Assembly (NCBI GenBank): GCA_030015575.1
Contig: CM057347.1
Location: 511,689,176-511,753,175, forward strand
Origin: Agapanthus africanus
Taxonomy: Eukaryota > Streptophyta > Magnoliopsida > Asparagales > Amaryllidaceae
Direction of reading: 5' to 3'
DNA: 64,000 nucleotides
Made by a program: the position numbers and the translations under genes. The notes beneath the pieces were generated by a model that worked only from the letters and a program-made list of their open reading frames with translations, ran no database searches and was not told the DNA's origin. Shown here one piece after another: positions 22,801 through 34,078 of the stretch; position 1 is the stretch's first letter, and each line of letters starts with the position of its first letter.

Positions 22801-23189
22801 TTGGAAGGTGTTTAGGAACACTCACGTGTAGCACGTGATCCCAATAGAATTAAGCTCGTTCGCTTATATGCAACAGCATAAGAGGGTATCACGTGTTAAC
22901 ACGTGAGCCTTTTTGGCTTGCTATCTGTTTGAATGTAGCGCCTATATGCTTTGCATATAGGCGCTCACGTGCTTACACGTGAGGCTCAATTTTATCCTAT
23001 CGATTGCTTAAATGCGGCTGCTATATACTTTGCATATAGCCGCTCACGTGTAGGCACGCGAGGCTCCATTAGCCTAGCAGTTGTTTTAACTGCAGTGCCT
23101 ATATGCGTTGCATATAGGCACTCACGTGTTAAACACGTGGGGCTCTTTTAGTGGGGATCTTTCCATCAACCTTTTTTTATAAGGGAACA
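19856..23189 (-). mobile_element. 3' LTR of Tat-like element T2
   Basis: This LTR of about 3.3 kb runs from TGTTTACCGCCG to AGGGAACA on the plus strand and belongs to the same family as the T1 LTR. The left flank GTTAA (19851-19855) is the presumed target duplication in V2. The right flank is a polypyrimidine run, which is the element's polypurine tract on the minus strand, so this is the 3' LTR. It carries GGAC..GTCC hairpins (20460-20740), four to five copies of a roughly 117-bp unit combining AGTGTTAAACACT with a CACGTG dyad (21230-21770), the TTAAA-centred palindrome cluster, and three large hairpins at 22937-23122. Confidence 0.85.
22937..23122. repeat. Three large TATATGC-type hairpins (T2 U3)
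   Basis: AGCGCCTATATGC-ttt-GCATATAGGCGCT (22937-22965) and AGTGCCTATATGC-gtt-GCATATAGGCACT (23094-23122) are perfect 13-bp stems. A third, GCGGC..CTATATAC..GCATATAGCCGC (about 23015-23043), is imperfect. Each is followed by a CACGTG dyad, in a unit of about 75-80 bp. The third pair of the stem is C-G in the first and T-A in the last. Confidence 0.9.
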
Positions 23190-23203
23190 AATTCCCCCCA
23201 GCG
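23190..23203 (-). other. Polypurine tract of T2
   Basis: On the minus strand this is GCTGGGGGGAATT, directly upstream of the 3' LTR in the element's direction. T3 has the counterpart at 53044-53056 (CTGTGGGGCATT on the minus strand). Confidence 0.65.
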
Positions 23204-23309
23204 TTGCTCTCATGTGGCTTGCATGTGAGTGCAACGCTGTCTGCCCTCACAGCCGTTGGATTGCCTAGGGGAACGGAAAGATAAACCGCCCCTATCATGT
23301 CTTATAAAT
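23199..23309 (+). promoter_or_regulatory. Hairpin plus TATA box of the antisense gene of T2
   Basis: A long imperfect hairpin at 23199-23239 has arms CAGCGTTGC and GCAACGCTG with an inner CTCATGTG..CATGTGAG. It is followed by the conserved phrase 'acagccgttggatt' and a plus-strand TATA box CTTATAAAT (23301-23309). The same order occurs in T3: hairpin 53053-53093 and TATA 53153-53161. It sits next to the polypurine tract and would drive transcription away from the LTR, antisense to T2. Confidence 0.55.
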
Positions 23310-24094
23310 CTAAGAGTTTTTATGTCTGAGAAGACCATTGTTCTTTCATCTTCTTCCCTACTTGTTTTCCTTGAGAATTTAATTCTCTTCTTTAAAGCTT
23401 AGTTCTCTGCCCGCTGAAATCTCAGAGTTAAACTCTGTTAAAACTTTTCTTTGGTAAGGATCATGAATGCACCTCCTTTTTGTTTTTTTCGTTGTGGATT
23501 TTAAATCCGGGGACAGAGCATTGATCTTTTCTTAAACTGATTTCTTAAAGATCTAAAGCACCCATTTTTTTTTGTAGATTTTGAAGTCTTGAATCAATGG
23601 GGATTGTTAATCCTCCTCTTATGGTTTTGCCCTGTCACCGATCTTTAAGATCCTTGGAATTTAATTTCATTTTCTTTGCCTCCTTGCCATAGGGGTTTTC
23701 TGGGATTTAATCCCTTTATTAAAGGAATTTAATTCCTTGTTCACAGAGCTTGGCTCTGAGAGAAACTCAGATATTTCTGGGAATTTTATTCCCTAATGCT
23801 CTCGAGTATTTGAGGGTTTTAATGCCCCTAATGTAGATTTGAATCTGTTGTGCTCTTTTAACAGAACTTGCTTTAAGAGTCGTTTAAACTTTACTGTTTA
23901 CTTGACGAGAATCCTTTTTTATTCTCCCAATGATTATTTTTCCTCATCACTGTGAGCCGCTATTTAGATTTTGTGGGGTCCATTGGTTTTGCAGGCAGTG
24001 GTTCCTTCACATCACGGTTTTCTGTTATTTTATTTTATATTACCTTATTATTTATTATTATTTTTTTAAATGTGTTTTTTATATTTTAGGAACG

Positions 24095-26131
24095 ATGGCC
24101 TCGCTTCCCGACTTCCCTTACACTCGCTCAGAAGCGGCTTTTCCGCAGTCGCCACCGGACGAGGAGGTTATGGCGATGATCAGGACGCATGACATGGACC
24201 ATACTAGTCTTCTTTTGTGGGGAAAGTGGTACGGTCATATCATCGGGGGCCGCCGTAGTTTTACCTGCGAAGTGGCGACAGAACCCATCCGCTCTATATC
24301 ATTGAAAGAACGCCCACGGACTGCTTATGCGATGGAGGCGACTAACTGGACTCCTGCGGGCTGACTCGAGCCATCAACGACCGGGATACCCAACCAACCC
24401 ATGGTGGCCATCGACATTCTGGGGCGCCGAATATGTCAGGGCGAAGCTCGACCCTGGGGGCAGGTTTATAAGGTAGGCGTTATCTCCCGCCACCCAGTGG
24501 GCTACCTTCCCTGGGTTCGATATATCCTTTCCACCCAACACGCACATCTGCAGAAGGTTAGGTTATATCAAGACGTATACGCTTCGTTATTCTATTATCA
24601 CGCCCCTCATGTCTGGTGGGTTAAGGCTTTCTTGAATCAGTGGAATCTTCCCACTAACACGTTCTTGCTAGGGGATCGAGAGGTCTCAATTTCACTGGAA
24701 GAGTTTCGCAAGATCTCTGTGTTGCCGATCAGGGGAGAGCACTATGAAGAGTTACTGCCTCCTGATGAGTATGTGTTTGATACGGTGCCCGCTATGCTTG
24801 ATGGCCTGTCGACTGAGAATGTTGTCCGTCATAAGCATCCTAGTCTAATCAAGGCCTTGGGTATCTTTGAAAAACTATTCGTGACATCAGAAGGGCAAGG
24901 TGTCACCATTGACGCTTTTATTGCTTGCTTCCTTCGTGAGAACGTCTTATCCAAAAAGGCTCTAAAATTCGTGAAAATTGAAAATCCTTTTGGATTCGGG
25001 CTGAGGAAACTGCCGTCCAGAGAGGAAGACTTGCTGCAGTTCTACATCCTAAACTCATCGACCATAGCTTTCGATGTGATCGCAGCCCCTGGTATGGATG
25101 AAGAAACTTTCTTCGTTGGCTTTATCAGTCTTTGGCCCAATTGGTTCGCCATGCCGATGCATCATCGCTTTATGAGAGCCTCCGTTTTTTATCCTACTCA
25201 TCGCATAGATGGAGGAGCACGTCGCGGGGTTGTCGCATCTATACCACGGGTTAAGCGTTGCGGCTAATACTTCGAACCCGGATGCGGGGATCATGAATTT
25301 CTCCCTCCACGACTTCACATCGTGGATCGAGATGCATGTGCTAGGAGCGTTCGTTGCTCACCAGCGGTCGGATTTTTATGATTCGTACACCTCCCGCGGA
25401 TCATGAGGTTGGTAGATGCCTCCTCTCCCGATCCGACCCAGGTAGGGGCCCTCCGCATACTGCTAAACCCGTACTCAAATGAAGGCGGAATGGTATTCAA
25501 CGATTGTGTTCTTTCCGCTCCAATGGGGCCCGTTCAGCAATTGTTTGATTTGTCTAAGGGTGGGGTCCCGGCTTTGAAACCAAAAGAGGTCATGCACCTA
25601 TACTCGATCAGGTCAGGGTATCTGGTGTTCCGCCGGAATAGTGTTGTCTTTTTTATGTGGTATAATCTGCACCGCTTTACCCAGCAGTTAGGCTACGACC
25701 AAGGCGTCCTTCTCGAGGCATTTATAGTCGAGCCTGCTCTCTCCTTGGAGGTTACTCACGATGTCATTCACCATTTCATGCGGCTAAACACTGTCTCCGG
25801 CTTCATGATCCCGGAGCCCGACTATCTCCCGAGACATGTAGGGTCCTTTAAGGGTTGGTATCGCCATCGGATCGGCCCCGTCATTGCAGAGGAGAGACGG
25901 GTGCTTTTCGAGGGTAGAGCTCCCATTCCAGCTCATGCCACCAATGCCCCATTGCAGCCGCGGTCAGTGGTTCGCCCTCCACTGAAGGATAGCGGTTTAG
26001 TACTTATCCCTAAAACCGCAGAAATAGAATCGACCCCACACACTGCTAGTATGCCAATGCGCACTAGAGCCGAAGCAAAGGCTTCTAATGAAGAACCGGC
26101 GATAGTGTCACCAGCGGTGGTGTCATCAGCG
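24095..26131 (+). pseudogene. Plant-mobile-domain-like protein, antisense gene of T2, 5' part
   Basis: The start chosen is the ATG at 24095, after a predicted 5' leader intron (donor GTAAGG at 23454, acceptor TTTTAG ending at 24089). The frame runs to a TGA at 24362, continues in the same frame to about 25267, shifts to another frame for about 25209-25405, and returns to the first frame until C2 interrupts it at 26131. The region around 24630-24790 (TNTFLLGDREVSISLEEF, then VLPIRGEHYEELLPP) has the layout of the plant mobile domain (PMD, 'aminotransferase-like') family, known from MAIN/MAIL1 proteins and from captured copies in transposons. Later parts (GSFKGWYRHR, about 25845) are less typical. 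The product is inferred nuclear from the basic tail after the C2 insertion. The copy is broken by the stop, the frame change and C2. PMD assignment is by pattern only. Confidence 0.6.
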
Positions 26132-28192
26132 TGTTGGGTTTACCTAGCACCTCACAAGGGTTTGTAATGCATCAAACATGCTACAATTAAATTTTTTAGG
26201 GTGCTAAGCAAACAAACCTAGGATCAAACTAGAAATTTAAAGTAACACATGAAGTAGTATCACATACTACAAGTAATATAACACAAAGTAATGAGAATAC
26301 AACCTTTGTAGTTCTCTTTGCTTGAGTCCTTGGCTACTTGAGAGTTGGAACGGGCTTGCTTGTGATCTTCCTAGTCCACGATGATCGACCCGGAGTCCTC
26401 TTTGTCCAAGCTCCAAGCTCCACTTGATCAAAAGATGAAGATGAAGCTAACACTCTAAACTAATTGGCTAAGCTAGTGTAGAATGATGATGTGGTTTATT
26501 TTCTCACTTCAAAACCCTAACTTTATCACTATCTCACTCACTAACTAAGTCAAGAGAGCAAGAGAGAGGAGGAGGAAGATGATGGTAACTCAGAGCTCAA
26601 GTTATGATAATGATAATGAATAAAAATGAGAATAGAAATTATATATAATTTCCACTCTCATTTCAAACCATGGGTTAATAAATATCTAGATATTTACTTT
26701 GGAGTAAAGAGAGCCATAGAAAATTAACTCATGGTTAATTCAAGGTTAAGTGAAGGATGAAGGATAAATATCAACCATGAATTAATTCTATTTTCCTTTA
26801 ACTCAAAAATAAATATAAAGATAAATACTTCCATGTGAGTCTTGCATTGCCACCACTAGTGTATCAACAACCATGATACACACAAGTGTATGCATGTATG
26901 TGTGCATGCACATCAACATGTGCATCAATATAAACATATGCATACATGCATGCATACAATAAAGGAAAAGGGTTTAAAAAGAAGTGAGCTAAAAGTCAAT
27001 GTTAAATCAACACTTGATTTAACAAACCGGTCATATCATATACGACCCGACCAATAGTAAGCGCCCGATTAATATACGATATCACATACGCGTATTTAAT
27101 TGGGTCCCCACGCATATTTCATATGCACACCACATCGTTTCGCCTGGGCTAGGAAACTCCTATGTGGGACTCTAAGACTCGTTAATACGCCGGTAGTGGG
27201 TGATGATCATATCAAGCACCCCTAAGCCGCAAGAGGTCAGATAAACGTAACGGCCACGCGGGTATTGAGCGATCAGAAGAAAACAAGCGAACCTGTCAAA
27301 ACTCTCGTCGAGCCAACTGGCAACACTACCGTACAGTCCGGTCTCTTCGTTAGATATGCTGCATATCAAGTCTAGGGATGGCATCGTCGACCCCAATAAC
27401 TCAATAAGTCATGCCAATGTATGGCCTATAATCAGACCGAGAAACTATTGATAACATTTATCAGTAAATCTCAACAGCCCTGGCCAGGGACTTACTGATA
27501 TAGCCAATCGAGCACAGCGCAACATCAACCCCCAATACCGGGAGAGACGAAACCCCTCCTATCGCTCATTGCCTCCACATATCTTGGGACTGTACCCAAA
27601 GCCACCTGTTTGCACGACTCGACAGAGCCATGGTAGGGTGAAAATCAAAGCACAGTGGGAGAACACGTGAGACTCTATGACGATCTCGGGTCTACAGACT
27701 AACCTGTACCAGTGTCACCTGAGAACTGTTATCCGACGATAGATATAATACCATATAGGAGTTCTCGGCGAGTCCGTCCGGTGTACCCAGTTTCCACTGA
27801 GCACCCGCATACGATCTTGATGTCTAACATCAATAGAGATGGGAACATCCATCGCCCATCATATGGGTCTGGTATCATATACGCTAGTCTACTCTGGAAT
27901 ATCGATGCCCCGTCTCGATACACCCACGACTAGGGACATTTCAGGATATGCTTATAAACTACACATGTCCCACTAGTATGATCTGCATCATAATCACAGT
28001 AGTCAAGCAAATATCCTCAGGGCTTTATCAGCATGTACAAATGAATAAAAGCATGATCAAGTGAACATGTCAGATAAAGAGTAACCAGATAGCATACTAC
28101 CATGTCGAGCAAGAAAGTCCTTTGTATATATATACATGTATAAATACATCCACTATCATATAATGGCCTCTAGGGCATATATATACCCAACA
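26132..28192 (-). repeat. 3' LTR of C2
   Basis: 2061 bp, bounded by the target duplication on the left and by the polypurine tract (AAGTGGGAGAT on the minus strand, 28193-28203) on the right. Similar to the 5' LTR and to C1. Confidence 0.95.
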
Positions 28193-31100
28193 ATCTCCCA
28201 CTTGCAATAAGGCCAGTTATTGGCGTATCTCATACCCAGCATCTCAAAAAGTCGCTCATGCTGCGGCTGAGGGAGGGCCTTGGTGAGTAGATCCGCAGTG
28301 TTATTCTTTGTATCTACTCTCTGAATCTCGATCTCGCGGCGATCAACAATCTCCCGGATCAAATGATATCGCCTCAGGATGTGTCTGGACCGCTGATGGG
28401 ACCTGGGCTTCTTGGCTAACGCTATAACCCTATTATTATCACAATACAATGGTATTGGATGAATAATGGTTGGAACTACTCCTAGCTCCAAGACGAACTT
28501 CCTCATCCAAACTGCTTCCTTTGCTGCATCATTTGCAGCAATGTACTCAGCTTCCATCTTAGAGTCTGCAACGGTATCCTGTTTGGAACTCTTCCAACTC
28601 ACCGCCCCTCCATTGAGGGTAAATACAAACCCAGAGATATATTTGCTGTCGTCCTTATCACTCTGGAAGCTCGAATCGGTAAAGGCCTCAATTTGGAGAT
28701 CTCTGTTACCATACACCAAGAACAATTCTTTAGTCCTTCGCAAGCACTTAAGAATGTTCTTCATAGCTATCCAGTGATTCTCCCCTGAGTTGGACTGATA
28801 CCTGCTTACTACACCTAGTGCATAAGCTACATCAGGGCGTGTATATAACATCGCATACATTATAGATCCTACGGCTGAAGCATAGGGTATAATGCTCATG
28901 CGAGCTCTCTCTTCATCAGTCTTTGGGCAAAAGTCTTTGGAGAGAGTGACTCCATGGCAAGCGGGTAAGGCACCCCGCTTGGAGTCTTCCATACTAAACC
29001 TCTTTAGGATGGTGTTGATGTACCTGGTTTGGGACAATCCCAACAACCTTTTGGATCTATCCCTATAGATCCGAATGCCCAATATGTGCGTGGCATCATC
29101 CAGGTCCTTCATGGAGAACTTTTGTAATAAGAATGATTTGATCGACTGCGGCATAGGAATGTCATTTCCTATCAGAAGAATGCCATCCACGTACAATATG
29201 AGGAATGTGACAGCTCTCTCTACAGCCTTCTTATAAACACAAGGTTCATCTGGATTTTTGATGAAATCAAACTCTTTGATAATATCATCAAAACAGATGT
29301 TCCAACTCCGTGATGCCTGCTTTAATCCATAAATGGATTTAAGCAATCTACATGCTTTCCCGTTGCTCCCACTGTCAACGAAGCCCTCTGGCTGATCCAT
29401 ATAAACGCATTCTTCTAAATCACCATTTAGAAATGCAGTTTTAACGTCCATCTGCCAGATTTCATAGTCGTAGTAAGCAGCAATAGCAAGTAGGATCCGA
29501 ATGGATTTAAGCATGTCTACGGGAGAAAAAGTTTCGTCATAGTCCAGACCCGGTCTTTGATGAAATCCTTTCGCCACAAGTCTTTCCTTATAGATCTCCA
29601 CCTACCCATCTACACCAATCTTTCTTTTAAAGATCCATTTACACCCTACAGGTTTTACCCCAGAGGGTACAACGTCCAAAGTCCATACTTTGTTGGTGTA
29701 CATAGACTCCATTTCAGATCTCATGGCATCCAGCCACTTCACAGAGTCTCCACTCGTGATAGCTTGCTGAAAACTGGTAGGATCATCATCCTCCATGATG
29801 CAATCTTCTCTATCACCATCAATGAGGAAACCATAGTACCTCCCCGGTGGGCGAGAAGTCCTACCAGATCTACGGAGTGGTTGCGGTTCATTTGTTTCTG
29901 TTGTAACAGCCGGTTCAACCAAGTCGTCATTTGTAACTTGTGTTTCTAGAACCACTTCTAGATCTACCATATCGCCATTGGTATTTGTAAAAAACTCATT
30001 TTCTAAAAATGTGGCATTCTAAGAAACAAACACCTTTTGTTCCTCTTTATGGTAGAAAAGATATCTATAAGAATTCTTTGGATATCCCACAAACTTACAC
30101 ATGACTGACCGTGTCTCGAGTTTGTCCGGATTCTGCTTTTTGACATAGGCCGGACTACCCCAAATCTTAAATCTCTTAAGAGACGGTCTCTTTCCATACC
30201 ATATCTCATATGGTGTGGCAGACACAGTTTTGGTTGGAACCCTGTTCAATAGAAACGCTACAGTCTCCAATGCATGCCCCTAAAATGAGACAGGTAACTC
30301 AGCATCACTCATCATGGAACGAACCATATCTAATAGGGTCTGATTCCGACGTTCCGACACACCGTTGTGCTGTGGTGTATAAGGAGGAGTGAGCTGAGAG
30401 AGAATCCCATTCTCTTTTAGAAAGTCTGCAAACTCTGTACTGAGATACTCTCCACCTCGATCTGATCGAAGCATCTTAATACTCAATCCGATTTGTTTTT
30501 CTACTTCAAGTTTGTACTCAGTGAATTTCTCGAAAGCTTCAGACTTATGCTTTAACAAAAACACATGACCAAATCTTGAGAAATCATCAGTAAAAGTTAT
30601 GAAGTAAGAAAAACCGCCTCTAGCCTATGTAGACATTGGCCCGCATTCATCACTACGTATGAGAGCTAACAGCTGAGTAACTTTTTCTCCGTGTCCTGTA
30701 AACGGAGTTTTGGTCATTTTACCCTTGATACAAGACTGGCAAGTTGCATAAGATTTATATTCAAAGGGTTTTAAATATCCATCTTTGTGTAGCTTATTTA
30801 GTCTTGTTTCGTTAATATGACCAAGTCTACAGTGCCAAAGAAAAGCTTCATTTATATCTGAAAATTTCTTTTAGCAGTGTGTTGTATGCTGAAAACTGTG
30901 TGTTGATTTAGGACATATATCCCGTTATTAAGTGTACCATACCTAACCAACATTTGATTCAGGTTAATGTTCATAACATTATTCTGCAATACAAAATGAT
31001 ATCCTTCATTGTCTAACAAAGAAACGGATATAATATTACAAAGCATACTAGGTATATAATAACATGGGTTCAAAACCAATATACACACCCTGACGGCAAC

Positions 31101-32131
31101 CCCAGATGATACTCTCCCACTGAAACCACATGTTCATTGGAACCATTTCCAACCCGAAGAGTATGGTCACCTGTATTCAAAACTCTACTATTTCTCAGCC
31201 CCTGCATGGAATTGCAAATGTGAGAACCTGAACCGGTATTTAATACCCAGGAAGCATAGTTTATAGAAAACCAGTTTTCTGTCACAAACACCCATAAAGC
31301 GGAAGCATCACCATACTTCTTCCTTTTGAGATCCAAGTACTCAGTGCAGTTGCGCTTACAGTGTCCCGATTTATGGCAGTGATAAAATTCCTCTTTTCCT
31401 GATTCCCCAGCCGTGGACTTGTCTTTCCCCTTAACCGTTTTAACTCCACTTCTAGGTTTGGCGGGTTTCTTCTTCATCTTTCCCTTGGCCTTGGCCTTCG
31501 GGTGAGAGGAGGAAGATGGCCCAGCAATGAAAGCGGGAGTTTTCACTGATTTCAGCGTGCTTTCTGCACTCCTCAACATATTGAGAAGTTCAGGTAGCGA
31601 CTTCTCCATGTTGTGCATGTTGAAGTTAATTACAAACTGAGCAAAGGTAGGGGGAGACTGCAGAATGATATCAGTATATTGTTCGTTGTCCATTGACCAT
31701 CCGAGGTCCTCAAGCTCTTCTATAAGAGCTATCATCTTCAGAACACGGTCACCTACTGGTATGCCAGGAGCCATCCGCATCTGAAACAGCTTTCTAAATG
31801 CTTCGTATCGTAGGACATGAGATTGCTCCCCATACAACTCTTTTGTATAGAGAAAAATGGATTGGACATCCATCTGCTCGTGCTGCATTTGATGTGTGTT
31901 ATCCATCGATGCAAGCACGAGGTATTTGGCCATGGCACAGTCAGCGTCCCATGTCTTATAGACTTCCCTATCTGCAACCGAAGATTTAGGACCTGGGACG
32001 GGCGGGGCTGGAGCCGTGAGGACATATGATACCTTATCATAAGTCAAGGCTATGTTAATGTTCCTCAGCCAGTCTTTATAATTGGTCCCATTCAGTTTAT
32101 TTTTATCTAGTAGAAGCTTGAGTCCTGTCAT
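28193..32131 (-). pseudogene. C2 gag-pol polyprotein, inactivated
   Basis: Order on the minus strand: gag (32131-31340), protease (about 31240), integrase (about 30830-30020), reverse transcriptase (about 29700-28900) and RNase H (to about 28215). The gag zinc knuckle has lost its first Cys (FYHCHKSGHCKRNC). The protease active site reads LNTGSGSH, Asn in place of the catalytic Asp that C3 keeps. The RT box reads YVDG instead of YVDD. A frame break lies near 31090, and in-frame TAG stops follow GPMST, ELPVSF, VFVS and GVDG. The gag start taken is ATGACAGGACTC at 32131; an earlier ATG in another frame ends quickly. Best match by pattern is the Angela/BARE lineage. Confidence 0.93.
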
Positions 32132-34064
32132 TGGTATCTGCCATTAAGAGAGAGAAAAGAATACACTCAGCGAAAGCTCTTGCAAAGAACAGATTGGTTA
32201 TTATCTTATCTAATTGATATCTCCCACTACTTTTATCAAATTTCCCTTCAAACCTTAAAAGGAAAACTGGACAGGATAAATAACATTCTGCAACTTCGCT
32301 AACCGTTCAGCCAGGCCAGTGTCGGTACTTAAGGGAGGTTCCCTGTGCTTTCGCATGAACCTAATTAAACTAAACCTCATTTTCCCAGAGGCGTAGCCTT
32401 GTTAACAACTTTCTAGACACCTAATGGATTAGCTAATTGTAAAGTGGAAAACTCTCCTGGGAGTAACTCTTGCTCACAGTGGGATCGTGATCCAACCATC
32501 ATATGGAAGGTATGCAATCTCATTGCAAATTTCAACTCTTGAAACTCCCGATATGGTTTTTACCCCTAGCACTCATGACTTTGACTATAATTAACATATC
32601 ATAAGCACTAGTCAAGTTTTACCTGTCATTTCTCGATTAATCAAACCCACCCACATGACCCTTGACTATAATCAACATAATCATGTGAATGTCTTAATTA
32701 ATCGCATCATATGCTGTGTAGGAAGATATCACTTAGCTACCGTACACTACGCCTTGACTATAATCAACATACGTAGCACGAATACTAAGTACTCTACTTC
32801 CTAAAATGACGGAGAGCTGCGGATGGCTTTTAAGAAAACCTTTAACGCTTTGAACTTGGTATCGTTGTAGAATCAAACGGTTTTCAAAAGGAGTGGCTTA
32901 AGCTCCGCAATTTTGAAATATAGCTTTTTCACAAAAAGCCGAGTGGTTTTTTAATTCGATTCTACAACATCCTTTTAGGTTTATTTTTTTTTACATTAAT
33001 CATATTAATGTAGTCCCATCATTTAAGTCCTTAAGCCAAACACAGAAAAGAAACGAAAAAACAACGTACGCTTATGCCATCCGCATTCGCCACAATGTTC
33101 CGTTATGCACCGTTTGGTTACTTAACTAACGGCATACTAGGACGGGACTAGCGTGGGTGCAAAACATAAGCAACGCCTACTATATATCTCATATGTAATA
33201 TTGTATTCGTCTCAGTTATATCAATCAATCACATCACAGAATATAAACAGCAGAAGAACATATATGAAAATATAGGATATACTAGGAATTCCGTATTTTA
33301 TATTTAGCCAACGATAGAAAATACGGGTTCCACGGTCGTGATGAATAGCCAATGCCACACCTTAGACCCCTACGAGAGCGGCAAGTGACCCTACCAATTC
33401 TAGAGTTAGGAGACCCTGTCTCGACTCCTTAAGATGGCCTCCCACTGGACTCTAGAACCCGGTCACTTGTGCTCCCCACCTTGGGTCTATCATAATGCGG
33501 AAAAGTAAATAATATACATCGAAGGAAACATCATCCTCAACCCAGATGTGCCCTAATAAAAGAATATTACATACAAATGAATTTTATATGAATGAAAAGA
33601 CAACTCTCATCTCACATAAAACCCTCGGTCATTCATCACGACGATCCTATACATCATTACACAGCAACATATAACATCTCATGTAAATATATGCAAATAA
33701 ACTAAGCAATGTTAAACCATTTGATCGATCGATCAATGACCCAAAAATCCACAGAGAAGCTCACACCTGAGCAGTATTAAAATTATCCAGAAGCATACCA
33801 CAGTACCTATGGACCAACCGTAGAAGGGCCGACCCGAGCCTCACAAACGGCGCCGCGGAACCGCCGCCAAAAGCAGGTTTCTGCCGTTGTTCCGCGGTCG
33901 TTTAGTCGAGTTAGGGTATCGTTCTTCTAGAGGGTCCACAGAATTACCTGCATGATTTTCTGATTATTTCTAATGTGAAAATTTCCAGAGAGTGGTTTTT
34001 TCGGGCAATCGATGTTCGTTCAAAATGTTTTAACGTCGTCTACGTTACTCTAATGCTCTAGCTA
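32132..34064 (-). other. Untranslated leader of C2
   Basis: A long leader of about 1.9 kb lies between primer site and gag and has no coding frame. It contains structures shared with C3: a GC-rich hairpin with arms CCGCGGAAC/GTTCCGCGG (33853-33861 and 33889-33897), an ACATTAAT..ATTAATGT hairpin (about 32993-33011), and three hairpins around a common TTGA..ATAGTCAA loop (32731-32790, 32652-32687, about 32567-32615). Confidence 0.7.
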
Positions 34065-34077
34065 GGCTCTGATACCA
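34065..34077 (-). promoter_or_regulatory. Primer binding site of C2 (tRNA-iMet)
   Basis: The minus strand reads TGGTATCAGAGCC, the standard copia primer site complementary to the 3' end of initiator methionine tRNA. It lies one base from the 5' LTR. Confidence 0.95.
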
Positions 34078-34078
34078 C

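Noticed and set aside
23199-23239. Compensatory mutation in the inner CACGTG dyad between T2 and T3
   Set aside because: Both changes are C-to-T at CG on the same strand and create G-U or mismatched pairs in DNA, so they fit methylation decay rather than pair-preserving change.
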